62,464 nt of DNA from Intrasporangium oryzae NRRL B-24470 (lineage in GTDB: Bacteria > Actinomycetota > Actinomycetes > Actinomycetales > Dermatophilaceae), in NCBI RefSeq assembly GCF_000576595.1, contig NZ_AWSA01000027.1, positions 1-62,464 on the forward strand, read 5' to 3'. A program made the position numbers and the translations under genes. The notes beneath the pieces were generated by a model that was not told where the DNA came from, ran no database searches, and was given only the letters and a program-made list of their open reading frames with translations. Positions 43,559 to 52,028 of the stretch are shown in pieces. The first letter of the stretch is position 1. Each line of letters starts with the position of its first letter.

Positions 43559-45667
43559 TCACGCCTCGAGGTCGGCCTCGGCCAGCTCGTCGGTCCTCGA
43601 CGCCGCCGAGGCGACCAGCTCCTCCGGGGCTCCCTTGACCGCGACGTCGGGCATGGCGTCGACAATGTCGGAGGACTCCACTGGCTCGACCGGCTGCTGG
43701 CGCACGACGAGATTGCCGTGCCACCCCCGTGCCAGGGATACGAGCACCTCACCGGCGCGGATCGTCGCCCCGTCGCCCATGAGGTAGACGTCCTCGCAGC
43801 CGAAGTCGGGCACGAAGTCGTCCGGGTGCGCGTCCTTCGGGACCGGCATCACCGGCAGGGGAGCGTCGGTCCGCATGCAGACGGGCCGTTCCGCGACCCC
43901 GGTCATCGGGTTGTCCGGCGGGTCGCCGTCGATGAGGGCGGTCGCCTCGAGTCGGGCTGGCCCCTCTCCGAAGCTGATCATGATGTCGGGCGCCGGTGCC
44001 CCGCGGTCGACGACCAGGGTGGCGCCGATGGCGCTGCGGTAGGGGTGCACGAGGAAGGCATCGTCGACGGCCTCCACCTCGGTGACGACGAGCGGGTTGC
44101 CGACGCGTATCAGGCCGAGGTTGAGGCCGACGCCGCCGAGCTGGAGCCACGAGCCGTCGGACAGCTGGAGCACGCCGGGGAGCAGCTCAGGGGTGAACCG
44201 GACCTCCCCCTTCCACGTCAGCGGGCCGAGCCTCAGCACGAGCTCGAGCGGACTGCGGTCGGGTGGGTCGGACACGGCGGCGACGTCACGGCTGTCCACC
44301 TCGAGCTCGAGGGCCAGCGAGTCGCCAGAGGGGCGGCACGACACGACGCGCACGGGCAGGGTGCCGTCGGCGAAGTGGAAAGCCGCCGACGGCGCGACAC
44401 GGCGGCCGAGGTCGCCGCGCAGCTTCGCCTCGACGTCGAGTCGCAGGACGTGGCCGTCCCACACCGCCTCGCGCAGGGCCGAGCGCAGCCGGCGGGGTCG
44501 CAGCGGGTTCTGCACCCGGTTGCGACGGACCACGGCGCCGAGGGCCAGCGAGACGCCGAACGGGCGTTTCTGGGAGGCGAGGGCCCGGGCGAGGGCCGCG
44601 GTGTCACCGTCGAGGCGCCAGCGCGCGAGCTCGCCGACCATCGCGAGGTCACCCGCCCGCAGGCGGCGGTGGATGAGCCGGGCGAGCCGGGTGACGCCGT
44701 CGTCGGCGCGCGGGTCTGTCAGCTGGGCGAGCTCCAGCGCCATCCGCTCGAGATCGGGCCGGTCAGCCTCGGGGACGGTCACCATCGACTGGGCGAGGGA
44801 GACGAGGTCGATGTGGATGAAGTAGGCCTCGACGGCGTGGCGGACGTCGTCGTTGGCCTCGTGGTGGGCGAGGGTCTCCAGGACCATCCGCGCGGACTCG
44901 AACCGCTCGCGCGCGTTGTCGGCGTTGGCGCTCTGCTGGGTGATGGAGTCGCCGGACTCGCGGTCGCGCCAGAGGTAGACGTGCGAGGACAGGATGTCGA
45001 CGCTCTCGGCCTCGAGGTAGGCACGGAGCGTGACCGGGTAGTCCTCGTAGCGGATCGGCGGGAACTCGTAGCCGCCCGCGTCCCAGAAGCTGCGACGGTA
45101 GACCTTGTTCCAGATCATCCGATCCTTGACGAGCGGGGTGAACCGGTCGAGGGAGGTGCGCAGCTTGGTCGTCCGGAAGGGCTCGCGGTGCGTCCACGAT
45201 TGGTACACGCCCTTGTGGGCGCTGAACCGGTAGGCGTTGCCGGCGGCGATCGAGGAGCCGGTCTCCTCCAGCGAGCCGACCATCGCCGTGTAGGCGCGGG
45301 GGGCGACGAGGTCGTCGCTGTCGACGAAGGTGATGTATCGCCCGCGGGCGACCGCGGCCCCGGTGTTGCGCGCCGGCCCGAGGCCCTGGTTCTCCTGGCG
45401 GACGAGGCGGAAGCGGGGGTCTGCCGCCACGAACCGTTCGGCGACGGCGAGCGACCCGTCGCGCGAGCCGTCGTCGACGAGGATGACCTCGATGTCCTCG
45501 AGCAGCTGGCGCTGCAGCGAGTCGAGGCAGTCACCGATATAGGCCTCGACGTTGTAGAAGGGCACGACGACCGACAGCAGGGGGGGTTCGTCCCGGGAGT
45601 CCTCACGGGGTCTGTCGACCACCAGGTGCTCCTCGGGCGGGCTGGTCTGGTTCATCGGCAACGTCAT
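43559..45667 (-). CDS. large family 2 glycosyltransferase with C-terminal beta-rich domain
   Basis: A 702-residue protein. Residues about 25-260 are a GT-A domain: LLSVVVPFYNVEAYIGDCLDSL, LVDDGSRDGSL, LGPARNTG, metal motif FVDSDD and acceptor-base region RYEDYPVTLRA. Residues 260-390 are helical. Residues about 390-700 are beta-rich and match no domain I know. The same architecture occurs in the next gene, a paralogue. Such proteins resemble wall teichoic acid-type transferases. GAGGAAACC precedes ATG 45667. The two genes form one minus-strand unit 27 bp apart. Confidence 0.85.
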   Translation of the reverse strand: MTLPMNQTSPPEEHLVVDRPREDSRDEPPLLSVVVPFYNVEAYIGDCLDSLQRQLLEDIEVILVDDGSRDGSLAVAERFVAADPRFRLVRQENQGLGPARNTGAAVARGRYITFVDSDDLVAPRAYTAMVGSLEETGSSIAAGNAYRFSAHKGVYQSWTHREPFRTTKLRTSLDRFTPLVKDRMIWNKVYRRSFWDAGGYEFPPIRYEDYPVTLRAYLEAESVDILSSHVYLWRDRESGDSITQQSANADNARERFESARMVLETLAHHEANDDVRHAVEAYFIHIDLVSLAQSMVTVPEADRPDLERMALELAQLTDPRADDGVTRLARLIHRRLRAGDLAMVGELARWRLDGDTAALARALASQKRPFGVSLALGAVVRRNRVQNPLRPRRLRSALREAVWDGHVLRLDVEAKLRGDLGRRVAPSAAFHFADGTLPVRVVSCRPSGDSLALELEVDSRDVAAVSDPPDRSPLELVLRLGPLTWKGEVRFTPELLPGVLQLSDGSWLQLGGVGLNLGLIRVGNPLVVTEVEAVDDAFLVHPYRSAIGATLVVDRGAPAPDIMISFGEGPARLEATALIDGDPPDNPMTGVAERPVCMRTDAPLPVMPVPKDAHPDDFVPDFGCEDVYLMGDGATIRAGEVLVSLARGWHGNLVVRQQPVEPVESSDIVDAMPDVAVKGAPEELVASAASRTDELAEADLEA

Positions 45668-45694
45668 GGTTTCCTCGTCGGCGTGCGGCTGTGG

Positions 45695-47497
45695 TCAGCT
45701 CTGTCGGCTCGGGATCGGGCGGTGCACGAGGTAGGTGGTGCCGTCCTCGCCCGGGCGCACGTCGATCTCGCGCCCGCCGGCGTAGGTCCGCACGACGCGT
45801 CCGCCGAACCGCGTGGCCTTCGGGCCGGTGGTCGTGAGCAGTAGCACCCGCCGGGAGGCGACGTCGGTGACGGGGTTGTCCGCCGGGTCGTTCGCCACGA
45901 GCGCCTCGAGCGGGAAGCTCGCCTCGTGCTCGAGGACCTCAGCGGTCACCGGGGTCTGGGGCCACGGCCGCTCGATGCCCAGGGTCCCGGACGCGACGGA
46001 CACCTGCAGGACGAGCTCGGCATCGCGGACCTCAGCCGCCTCGACGAGCGGGTGGTGCGCCTGCCGTTCGATGCCCAGTCGCCCGCCGCGCGTCACGGCC
46101 TGGACGCGGTAGCCGGCGCGGTCGACCCCGTGCTGCTGCTCGTTCGTCGCGAGGACGGTGACCTCCCACGTCAGGGGGCCCAGGGACAGGGAGAGGCCGA
46201 GGTCGTGGTGGCCCGGCTGGGCCGCGAGGCGCAGGGGGTCCAGCTCGAGCTGGACGAGCAGCGCGTCGGCGAGGTGGTCCGTCTCGATGCACGTGGCCGG
46301 TACGGCGCCGACGCGCGCCTCGACGTGGACGCGCCCGGCGACGCGGTGGTCGAGCGGGATCCGCACCCGGTACACCAGCTGGGTCTCGCCGGCCCGGAAG
46401 TCCTCCAGGGTCCCCGCGCGCCGACGTGCGTGCGTCAGGGCCCGCACCCGCGCCGCGCCGGCGGCCGCCCGACGGACCGCGCGACGGGCCGCCTCGACGG
46501 GCTGCGCGACCTCCGGTGCCGACCCGACCTCGGCGCCGGCGAGGGCGAGGAACCGTTCGGTGCGGTCGTCGCGGCAGGCGCGGAATGCCTCCTGGTACTG
46601 CGGTCGGGCGAGCCCGACGAGGGCGGCGTCGACGCGATCGCACAGGATGCGGGCCTGCGCGAGGAACGGCTCGCGCTCGTGATCGGCCGCACGCCCGATG
46701 GCGCCGAGCACCTCGCGCAGGTCGACGTCGACCAGGTGGGAGTGGACGAGCTCTGCGACCTCACGGGTGCCGAGCCGGTCGACGGTGTCGAGGACCATGA
46801 GGGCGGCGGCGACGCGGTCGGTGACGCTCGGCAGTGAGGCGCTGAGTCCCGAGATCGAGCTCGCCCGTTCGCGCCACACGTAGGTCGGCTCGGCCAGCGT
46901 GTCGACGGCGGCTGCCTCGAGATGGGCCCGCAAGGTCACCGGGAAGTCCTCGAAGTGCATCTCCGGCCACGCGTAGCCGTGCTCGTCCCAGAAGGACCGG
47001 CGCCACATCTTGTTCCAGGCCATCCGGTCGCGCATGAGGAGGGGGATCTCGCGGATGCTCGTGCGCTGCAGGCGCGCCGAGAACGGCTCGCGGTGGGCCC
47101 AGGAGGTCTCGACCGGCCGGGTCAGGGGGAGCCGCCACACGTGCGAGGCCGCGAAGTCGGACCCGGACTCGTCGAGGCTCGTCACGAACTGCTCGAACGC
47201 CCGGGGCGCCACGAGGTCGTCGCTGTCGAGGAACGTCAGGTACTCGCCCCTGGCGTGCGCCGTCCCGGTGTTGCGGGCTGCGGCCAGGCCACGGTTCTGC
47301 TGGGTGACGACCACGAAACGGGGATCGGCGTCGGCGAAACGACGGGCGATCTGCGCGGAACCGTCCGTCGACCCGTCGTCGACGAGGATGCACTCGAAGT
47401 CGCCGAAGGTCTGCCGGGTCAGGGTACGCAGGAACGGCTCCAGGTACTTCTCGACGCCGTAGTACGGCACGATCGCACTGACGCGCGGGGACGACAT
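45695..47497 (-). CDS. large family 2 glycosyltransferase, paralogue of the downstream gene
   Basis: A 600-residue protein with the GT-A opening VSAIVPYYGVEKYLEPFL, LVDDGSTDGSAQ, LAAARNTG, metal motif FLDSDD and HFEDFPVTLRA. Long Arg/Ala-rich helices follow, then a beta-rich C-terminal domain from about residue 370. The first 230 residues align closely with the neighbouring gene, so the pair arose by tandem duplication. GAGGAGG precedes ATG 47497, and TAGGAT at 47536-47541 (minus) is a likely -10. The target sugar is unknown. Confidence 0.85.
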   Translation of the reverse strand: MSSPRVSAIVPYYGVEKYLEPFLRTLTRQTFGDFECILVDDGSTDGSAQIARRFADADPRFVVVTQQNRGLAAARNTGTAHARGEYLTFLDSDDLVAPRAFEQFVTSLDESGSDFAASHVWRLPLTRPVETSWAHREPFSARLQRTSIREIPLLMRDRMAWNKMWRRSFWDEHGYAWPEMHFEDFPVTLRAHLEAAAVDTLAEPTYVWRERASSISGLSASLPSVTDRVAAALMVLDTVDRLGTREVAELVHSHLVDVDLREVLGAIGRAADHEREPFLAQARILCDRVDAALVGLARPQYQEAFRACRDDRTERFLALAGAEVGSAPEVAQPVEAARRAVRRAAAGAARVRALTHARRRAGTLEDFRAGETQLVYRVRIPLDHRVAGRVHVEARVGAVPATCIETDHLADALLVQLELDPLRLAAQPGHHDLGLSLSLGPLTWEVTVLATNEQQHGVDRAGYRVQAVTRGGRLGIERQAHHPLVEAAEVRDAELVLQVSVASGTLGIERPWPQTPVTAEVLEHEASFPLEALVANDPADNPVTDVASRRVLLLTTTGPKATRFGGRVVRTYAGGREIDVRPGEDGTTYLVHRPIPSRQS

Positions 47498-47535
47498 TCA
47501 GCCTCCTCGAGCTGACCGACGGCGGGGACACGAAC

Positions 47536-47541
47536 GATCCT
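47536..47541 (-). promoter_or_regulatory. -10 box TAGGAT of the paired glycosyltransferase genes
   Basis: Minus-strand TAGGAT gives a leader of about 33 nt with a good ribosome site before ATG 47497. Confidence 0.4.
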
Positions 47542-47639
47542 AAGGGCAGCTGGCGCTCGGCCCGCCACTCGGCCCGTGGAGGCCGGTCGGGGGGTCCCGA
47601 GGCGCTGGCGTCAGGTCTCTGGCCCCCCGCAGCGGGTGC

Positions 47640-47645
47640 TAGCCT
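47640..47645 (+). promoter_or_regulatory. -10 box TAGCCT before the unknown gene pair
   Basis: TAGCCT lies about 40 nt before GTG 47686, divergent from the TAGGAT box of the glycosyltransferase unit. Confidence 0.35.
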
Positions 47646-47685
47646 AACCCGCGACCAACTGGACGGCATCAGACGAGAGGCACGC

Positions 47686-48522
47686 GTGGACCACACCAAC
47701 CACTGGTACGGGCATGCGCACATCCTCGCCGAGTACTGTGGCCTCGACCCCGCCGCGCCGCCGCCCGTACGAGGCGTCATTCAGCACGGCTGGACCTTCG
47801 TGCACGGTCTCGGCTACGGCCACTACAACGACTGGAGCTTCACCAAGCTCGTGTGGTCCGACCTGTGCCGGCGCCGGGGCCAGGTCATCGGCTGGCGCAA
47901 CTTCGCTGTCATCGGCGCGCCGCTGCTCTACCTCATGCGGCTACGGCCCGAGGCGCCGGCCGAGCGCGAGGGCACCATCTGGTACCCGTTCCACGGGACC
48001 CTCGAGTACGAGACTCTCGACGGCGACCACAACAACCTCATCGCCCAGATCCGCGACACCGAGGACGGCCCGGTCACCGTCTGCCTCTACTACGTCGAGT
48101 ACGACGACCCCGCTGTCCGCGGGCGCTACGAGGACGCCGGCTTCCGCGTCATCTGCCATGGACGCCGTGGCCAGCAGTGGGTCGGGACCGACCGGTTCTT
48201 CCTCTTCCGGCAGCTCGACGAGCTCCGCAGACACCGGCGGGTGGCCTCGAACCGGCTCTCCACCGCCGTCGTCTACGGTGCGGCCGCGGGCTGCGAGGCG
48301 GCTGTGTACGGCGACCCGATGGAGTTCGTCGGGGTCAAGGCCGGCTTCAACGGTGCCGGCCTGCTCGAGGCGCTCTACCCCGAGTTCTTCGGAGCCCAGA
48401 CCGACATCGGAGCCACCTCGGCGATCGCGCTGGCCGAGCTCGGCGCAGACTTCCTGGCCGAACCCGACGAACTCCGCTACCTGCTTGGATGGGACGAACC
48501 TTGGCTCGCATCGTCGAACTGA
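47686..48522 (+). CDS. unknown glycan-locus protein, possible GT-B-like transferase half
   Basis: A 278-residue soluble protein without a domain I can name. It begins NHWYGHAHILAEYCGLD and has GVIQHGWTFVHGLGYGHYNDW (near residue 30), IWYPFHGTLEYETLDGD, TVCLYYVEYDDP, and a late SNRLSTAVVYGAAAGCEAAVYGD (near 190-212). This last stretch recalls the nucleotide-sugar site of capsule and sialyl-type GT-B transferases, where a small-residue helix follows a Ser. It ends inside the following gene (34-nt overlap), so the two are coupled. GAGAGG precedes GTG 47686. Function is not assigned. Confidence 0.6.
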   Translation: MDHTNHWYGHAHILAEYCGLDPAAPPPVRGVIQHGWTFVHGLGYGHYNDWSFTKLVWSDLCRRRGQVIGWRNFAVIGAPLLYLMRLRPEAPAEREGTIWYPFHGTLEYETLDGDHNNLIAQIRDTEDGPVTVCLYYVEYDDPAVRGRYEDAGFRVICHGRRGQQWVGTDRFFLFRQLDELRRHRRVASNRLSTAVVYGAAAGCEAAVYGDPMEFVGVKAGFNGAGLLEALYPEFFGAQTDIGATSAIALAELGADFLAEPDELRYLLGWDEPWLASSN

Positions 48523-50003
48523 CCTACCCCGGCAACGTCACGCTCGTGCGGGGCGCCATGCAGAACTGGCGCGACTTCGACCTCGCCCGCCCGTCGGGCT
48601 CGGACGTGGTCCGTCGCTTTGTCCTCGAGCAGCTGCCGGAGGCGCCGGCGCGCGTCCTCGTCGTCGGCCCGATGTCGGTGAGCCTCGTGCGCGAGGTCGC
48701 CGAGCGTTCCGGGCACGTCACGGTCCTCGCGCGGGCCATCCCGGACGCGGCCGAGATCGGCACCGCCGTCCCCACCGCGCAGGTCCTGTGCGGGAGCTTG
48801 GACGAGCTCGACGGCGAGTTCGACGTCGTGCTCGCCATCGACGACCTGTCGACGGTCCAGTCACTCGAACGACCCACCGCTCCCTGGTCCGAGCTGGCCG
48901 CCCTCGTGCTGTCCCGGCTGGCCCCCGAAGGCCAGGCGCTCCTCGGCGTCGAGAACGAGCGTGGCCTTCACCGCCCGTCCGGCGCCGACGACCCGTACGT
49001 CCGCAACGCCGACGCCGACTGGACGCCGTTCGCGACGTGGGACGCGACCCGCCCCCGGTCGCGCGCCCAGCTCGAGGCCTGGCTGCCGCTCGGTCGCGCG
49101 AGCGCGGTCCACGACGTCGTCGGCACCTGGTCGGCGCCCACGGCGCTCGCACACGGTCCCTGCACGTCTGGCCTCGCCACCCTCTGGACCGGGCGCTCAC
49201 CGGTCACGCCCGTGCTCGGTCTGCGCTCTGCGGCCCTGGCCGGATGCGCCTCCGAGCACTTCGCCGGTTGGCTCGTCAGCGTGGGCGGCGCAACCCAGTC
49301 GGGTGACTGGTTCCTGACGCCCGACGCCCGCTGGGTGGTCGATGCGGGCGTGGCCGAGGCCGAGGACGGCCGGCGCTTCACCATCCCCCCGCACGGGCTC
49401 TCGCCGTTCGTCGTCCTCGTCGAGGCGGCCGCTGACACCGACACCCCCGCCCTGCGCTCACTGCTCCGACGGTGGGCGGCCTGGCTGCGGTCGGTCACCG
49501 TGGACGGTATGGTCCCGGCCGCCTACGCCGACGCCCGGCTGACGAACCTCGTCCCCGACGGCGACGGCTTCCTCCCGCTCGTCGCCGGCTCGGCCGACGC
49601 GTCGTTCGAGTCGGTCGCCTGGGGTGCACTCGGTAGCGCCCTGGACATCATCACCAACCAGGGCCTGCGGCACCCGTGGCCGACGGCGATGCACCGCGAG
49701 ACGCGTCTGGCTGCCCTCGGGGCGATGGCCGGTCTGGCCGCCCCGGACGACCTCGGCCCCTACACCCCCCAGGTGCGCGACGCCGGGCAGACGCGCGATG
49801 AGCTGCTCGCCGTGGTGCGACGCCAGCAGGAGGAGCTGCGCTCGACGTGGTCGCGCTTCCGGTGGGACGAGAAGCAGTACGCCGCGTGGAAGGCCGTCAA
49901 CCTCGGCAAGCGGGCGGTGCGCTACGCGCGCAAGCACGGCCGGTCGATGCCGAAGGACGCTGCGAAGCGGGTCCGCTCGACGGTCGCCAAACGCCAGGGC
50001 TGA
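48489..50003 (+). CDS. unknown protein with a Rossmann/methyltransferase-like domain
   Basis: A 504-residue protein. Residues about 45-140 look like a class I methyltransferase-like Rossmann fold (RVLVVGPMSVSLVREVAERSGHVTVLAR, then FDVVLAIDDLSTV), but the SAM glycine motif is weak, so activity is uncertain. The middle part is mixed; the last 60 residues are basic and helical (EEELRS, KQYAAWKAVNLGKRAVRYARK). It overlaps the preceding gene by 34 nt. Co-occurrence with the pseudaminic genes suggests glycan transfer or modification. Alternative starts inside the overlap cannot be ruled out. Confidence 0.6.
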   Translation: MGRTLARIVELTYPGNVTLVRGAMQNWRDFDLARPSGSDVVRRFVLEQLPEAPARVLVVGPMSVSLVREVAERSGHVTVLARAIPDAAEIGTAVPTAQVLCGSLDELDGEFDVVLAIDDLSTVQSLERPTAPWSELAALVLSRLAPEGQALLGVENERGLHRPSGADDPYVRNADADWTPFATWDATRPRSRAQLEAWLPLGRASAVHDVVGTWSAPTALAHGPCTSGLATLWTGRSPVTPVLGLRSAALAGCASEHFAGWLVSVGGATQSGDWFLTPDARWVVDAGVAEAEDGRRFTIPPHGLSPFVVLVEAAADTDTPALRSLLRRWAAWLRSVTVDGMVPAAYADARLTNLVPDGDGFLPLVAGSADASFESVAWGALGSALDIITNQGLRHPWPTAMHRETRLAALGAMAGLAAPDDLGPYTPQVRDAGQTRDELLAVVRRQQEELRSTWSRFRWDEKQYAAWKAVNLGKRAVRYARKHGRSMPKDAAKRVRSTVAKRQG

Positions 50004-50072
50004 GGGGTCGGCGCCCACTCCGGAGTCTGCCCGGACGCCCATGTCGGCGTCCGGGCTGGCCCGGGGCGTGGC

Positions 50073-51170
50073 TCAGACCAGCTCCCAGCTCATCGCCGTT
50101 CCTCGAGCCACGTCCTGGGTGAAGCGCTTGCCTTCGAGCACCGAGAAGGTGTCGGGGGCGAGCCCGTTGGCGGGGCGGATCGACCGGACGTTGTCGGCGG
50201 TGACCGGGTCGCCGGCCTTGACGTCCTCGACGACGTAGAGCGACCGCCGGAAGCGCAGGCCCTCGCGCTCGGACTCACGGGCGCCGATGCGCGGCTGGCC
50301 GAGCGCCTGCCACGCCGTCCGCGTCTCGGCCACGAGGGCGGCGAGCTCGGCCGGCTCGAGCGAGAAGTCGGAGTCGACGCCCCCCTCGGCCCGGGACATC
50401 GTCACGTGCTTCTCGACGAGAACCGCGCCGAAGGCGATGGAGGCGACGGCGGCCCCGATGCCCATCGTGTGGTCCGAGAGGCCCACGGGGACGCCGAAGG
50501 CGTCAGCCATGACGGGGATGCCGCGCAGGTTCGACGAGGCGGGGTCGGCGGGGTAGGACGCCGTGCAGGACAGGACGATGACCTGGTCGTTGCCGGTGGA
50601 CCGGGCCGCCTCGACGGCAGCGTGGATCTCACCGACCGAGGCCATCCCGGTGGAGATGATGATGGGCTTGCCCGTCGCAGCCGCGCAGCGCACGAGCGGG
50701 AGGTCGACGATCTCGGACGACGCGATCTTGTAGGCCGGAACGTCGAGGGACTCGAGGAAGGCGACGGCGCTGGGGTCGAACGGGCTCGAGAACGCGAGCA
50801 GGCCGAGCTCCTTGGCCAGGTCGAAGATCGGCTGGTGCCACTCCCACGGAGTGTGCGCCTCCTCGTAGAGGTCGTAGAGCCGGCGACCGCCCCACAGGGG
50901 GTGGTCCTCGGAGAGCCGGAACTCGGGGGTGTCGACGTCGATGGTGATGGTGTCGGCCGTGTAGGTCTGGAGCTTGATGGCGTGCGCCCCGGCCGCGGCT
51001 GCGGCGCGGACGATCTCGAGCGCCTTGTCGAGCGAGCCGTCGTGGTTGCCGGACATCTCCGCGATGATGAAGGGCTCGGCGCTGCGTCCCACCGGGACGC
51101 CGCCGATCATGATCGTCGCGTCAGGGCCGCCCTGTGCCCCCTGAACCGTGCTGGCACCCATGTTGGTCAT
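50073..51170 (-). CDS. pseI: pseudaminic acid synthase
   Basis: A 365-residue NeuB-family enzyme that condenses PEP with 2,4-diacetamido-2,4,6-trideoxy-L-altrose. Marks: FIIAEMSGNHDGSLDKALEIV (NHDG rather than the NHNG of sialic/legionaminic enzymes, a PseI feature), AIKLQTYTADTITID, KIASSEIVDLPLV, ISTGMA, GLSDHTMG and EKHVTMSRAEGGVDSDFS, followed by the C-terminal SAF domain. Its ATG directly follows the pseH stop (TGA-ATG). It clearly differs from the LegI in this window, so the two synthases serve different sugars. Confidence 0.95.
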   Translation of the reverse strand: MTNMGASTVQGAQGGPDATIMIGGVPVGRSAEPFIIAEMSGNHDGSLDKALEIVRAAAAAGAHAIKLQTYTADTITIDVDTPEFRLSEDHPLWGGRRLYDLYEEAHTPWEWHQPIFDLAKELGLLAFSSPFDPSAVAFLESLDVPAYKIASSEIVDLPLVRCAAATGKPIIISTGMASVGEIHAAVEAARSTGNDQVIVLSCTASYPADPASSNLRGIPVMADAFGVPVGLSDHTMGIGAAVASIAFGAVLVEKHVTMSRAEGGVDSDFSLEPAELAALVAETRTAWQALGQPRIGARESEREGLRFRRSLYVVEDVKAGDPVTADNVRSIRPANGLAPDTFSVLEGKRFTQDVARGTAMSWELV

Positions 51171-51665
51171 TCACCTGTCCTTTGTGGCGCGGACCCGCAG
51201 GACCGGGGTCTCGACGCCGTCGATGTCTCGGATGTAACGCTCGACCTCCTCGAAGCCGTTGCGACGGTTGAACCGCCGGACGGCCTCGTTGGCCTCGAGG
51301 ACCTCGCCCTCGAGCACCTCCAGGCCGAGCTCGTCGAAGGCGAGGCGCTTCGCCTGGCGCTGGATCTCGATCCAGGCCGGCAGGAGCTCACCTCGCTCCG
51401 TGAGTCCGTCGTTGTCGAGGTAGTACCCCCACCAGGCGCTCGCGCCGTCGCGATCGATGTCGAAGTACGTGACGACACCCGAAGGGACGCCGTGGCGCAC
51501 GTACATGTAGATCTCGCGCGCGTCCGTCGCCTTGGTGGCCGCCCAGTATGCCGCGTGCTCCTCTTCGGTGATCTCGTGCTGTGTCAACGAGACCGCCCGG
51601 ACCTCCGGGTGATTGCGCCAACGCAGGACGTCGGCGCAGTCGTCATCGGTCGCGGGGCGGAGCAT
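51171..51665 (-). CDS. pseH: UDP-4-amino-sugar N-acetyltransferase (GNAT)
   Basis: A 164-residue GNAT enzyme that N-acetylates the PseC product using acetyl-CoA. Marks: LRPATDDDCADVLRWRNHPEVRAVSL, the SGVVTYFDID strand, WWGYYLDN and NEAVRRFNRRNGFEE, typical of PseH. AGGAGGG precedes ATG 51665. It is the first gene of the pseH-pseI unit and is divergent from the ACP gene. The neighbouring acyl-activation genes raise the question whether this transferase accepts an acyl-ACP instead of acetyl-CoA; this cannot be seen from sequence. Confidence 0.88.
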   Translation of the reverse strand: MLRPATDDDCADVLRWRNHPEVRAVSLTQHEITEEEHAAYWAATKATDAREIYMYVRHGVPSGVVTYFDIDRDGASAWWGYYLDNDGLTERGELLPAWIEIQRQAKRLAFDELGLEVLEGEVLEANEAVRRFNRRNGFEEVERYIRDIDGVETPVLRVRATKDR

Positions 51666-51732
51666 CGGGCCCTCCTCATGAGGCCGCCGCGGGCTCCGGG
51701 CGGAACGCGGCTGTCGTTGGGGGTTTCGTTGT

Positions 51733-51738
51733 TACACT
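51733..51738 (+). promoter_or_regulatory. -10 box TACACT of the ACP operon
   Basis: TTGTTACACT in a locally AT-richer stretch between divergent pseH and the ACP gene would give a leader of about 32 nt containing AAGGCGGA before ATG 51777. Confidence 0.5.
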
Positions 51739-51776
51739 ACCCGACGCCCCCAACCCCCCCATCCCAAGGCGGAACC

Positions 51777-52028
51777 ATGACTGCACTGAGCCGTGACGCG
51801 ATCCGGACGATGATGGCCGAGGTCCTTCAGGCCCAGGGCAAGGCGATGCCGGTCGACGATGGTGCGAACCTCGAGCAGATCGGGTTCCGCTCGCTGGACT
51901 TCTCCGAGCTCGCGCTCCGCGTCGAGGACGAGATCGGCGAGGAGCTCAACTTCGACGCCCCCGAGCTTCGCCAGATCGCGACCATCTCGGACGTGCTCGA
52001 CTTCCTCGAGCAGCTGCAAGCGGCGTGA
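51777..52028 (+). CDS. acyl carrier protein
   Basis: An 83-residue four-helix carrier. The phosphopantetheine Ser is in the second-helix motif GFRSLDFSELALRVEDEIG (residues about 42-60). The acidic helix 2 suits binding to partner enzymes. It differs from a housekeeping AcpP (RSLDF instead of DSLD), so it is a dedicated carrier. Its stop overlaps the AMP-binding gene's GTG (GTGA). It should carry an acyl chain loaded by that enzyme. AAGGCGGA precedes ATG 51777. Confidence 0.9.
   Translation: MTALSRDAIRTMMAEVLQAQGKAMPVDDGANLEQIGFRSLDFSELALRVEDEIGEELNFDAPELRQIATISDVLDFLEQLQAA

Noticed and set aside
47686-48522. Calling the gene a sialyltransferase
   Set aside because: Only one segment resembles a CMP-site; the other motifs are missing or unclear, so a named function is not supported.
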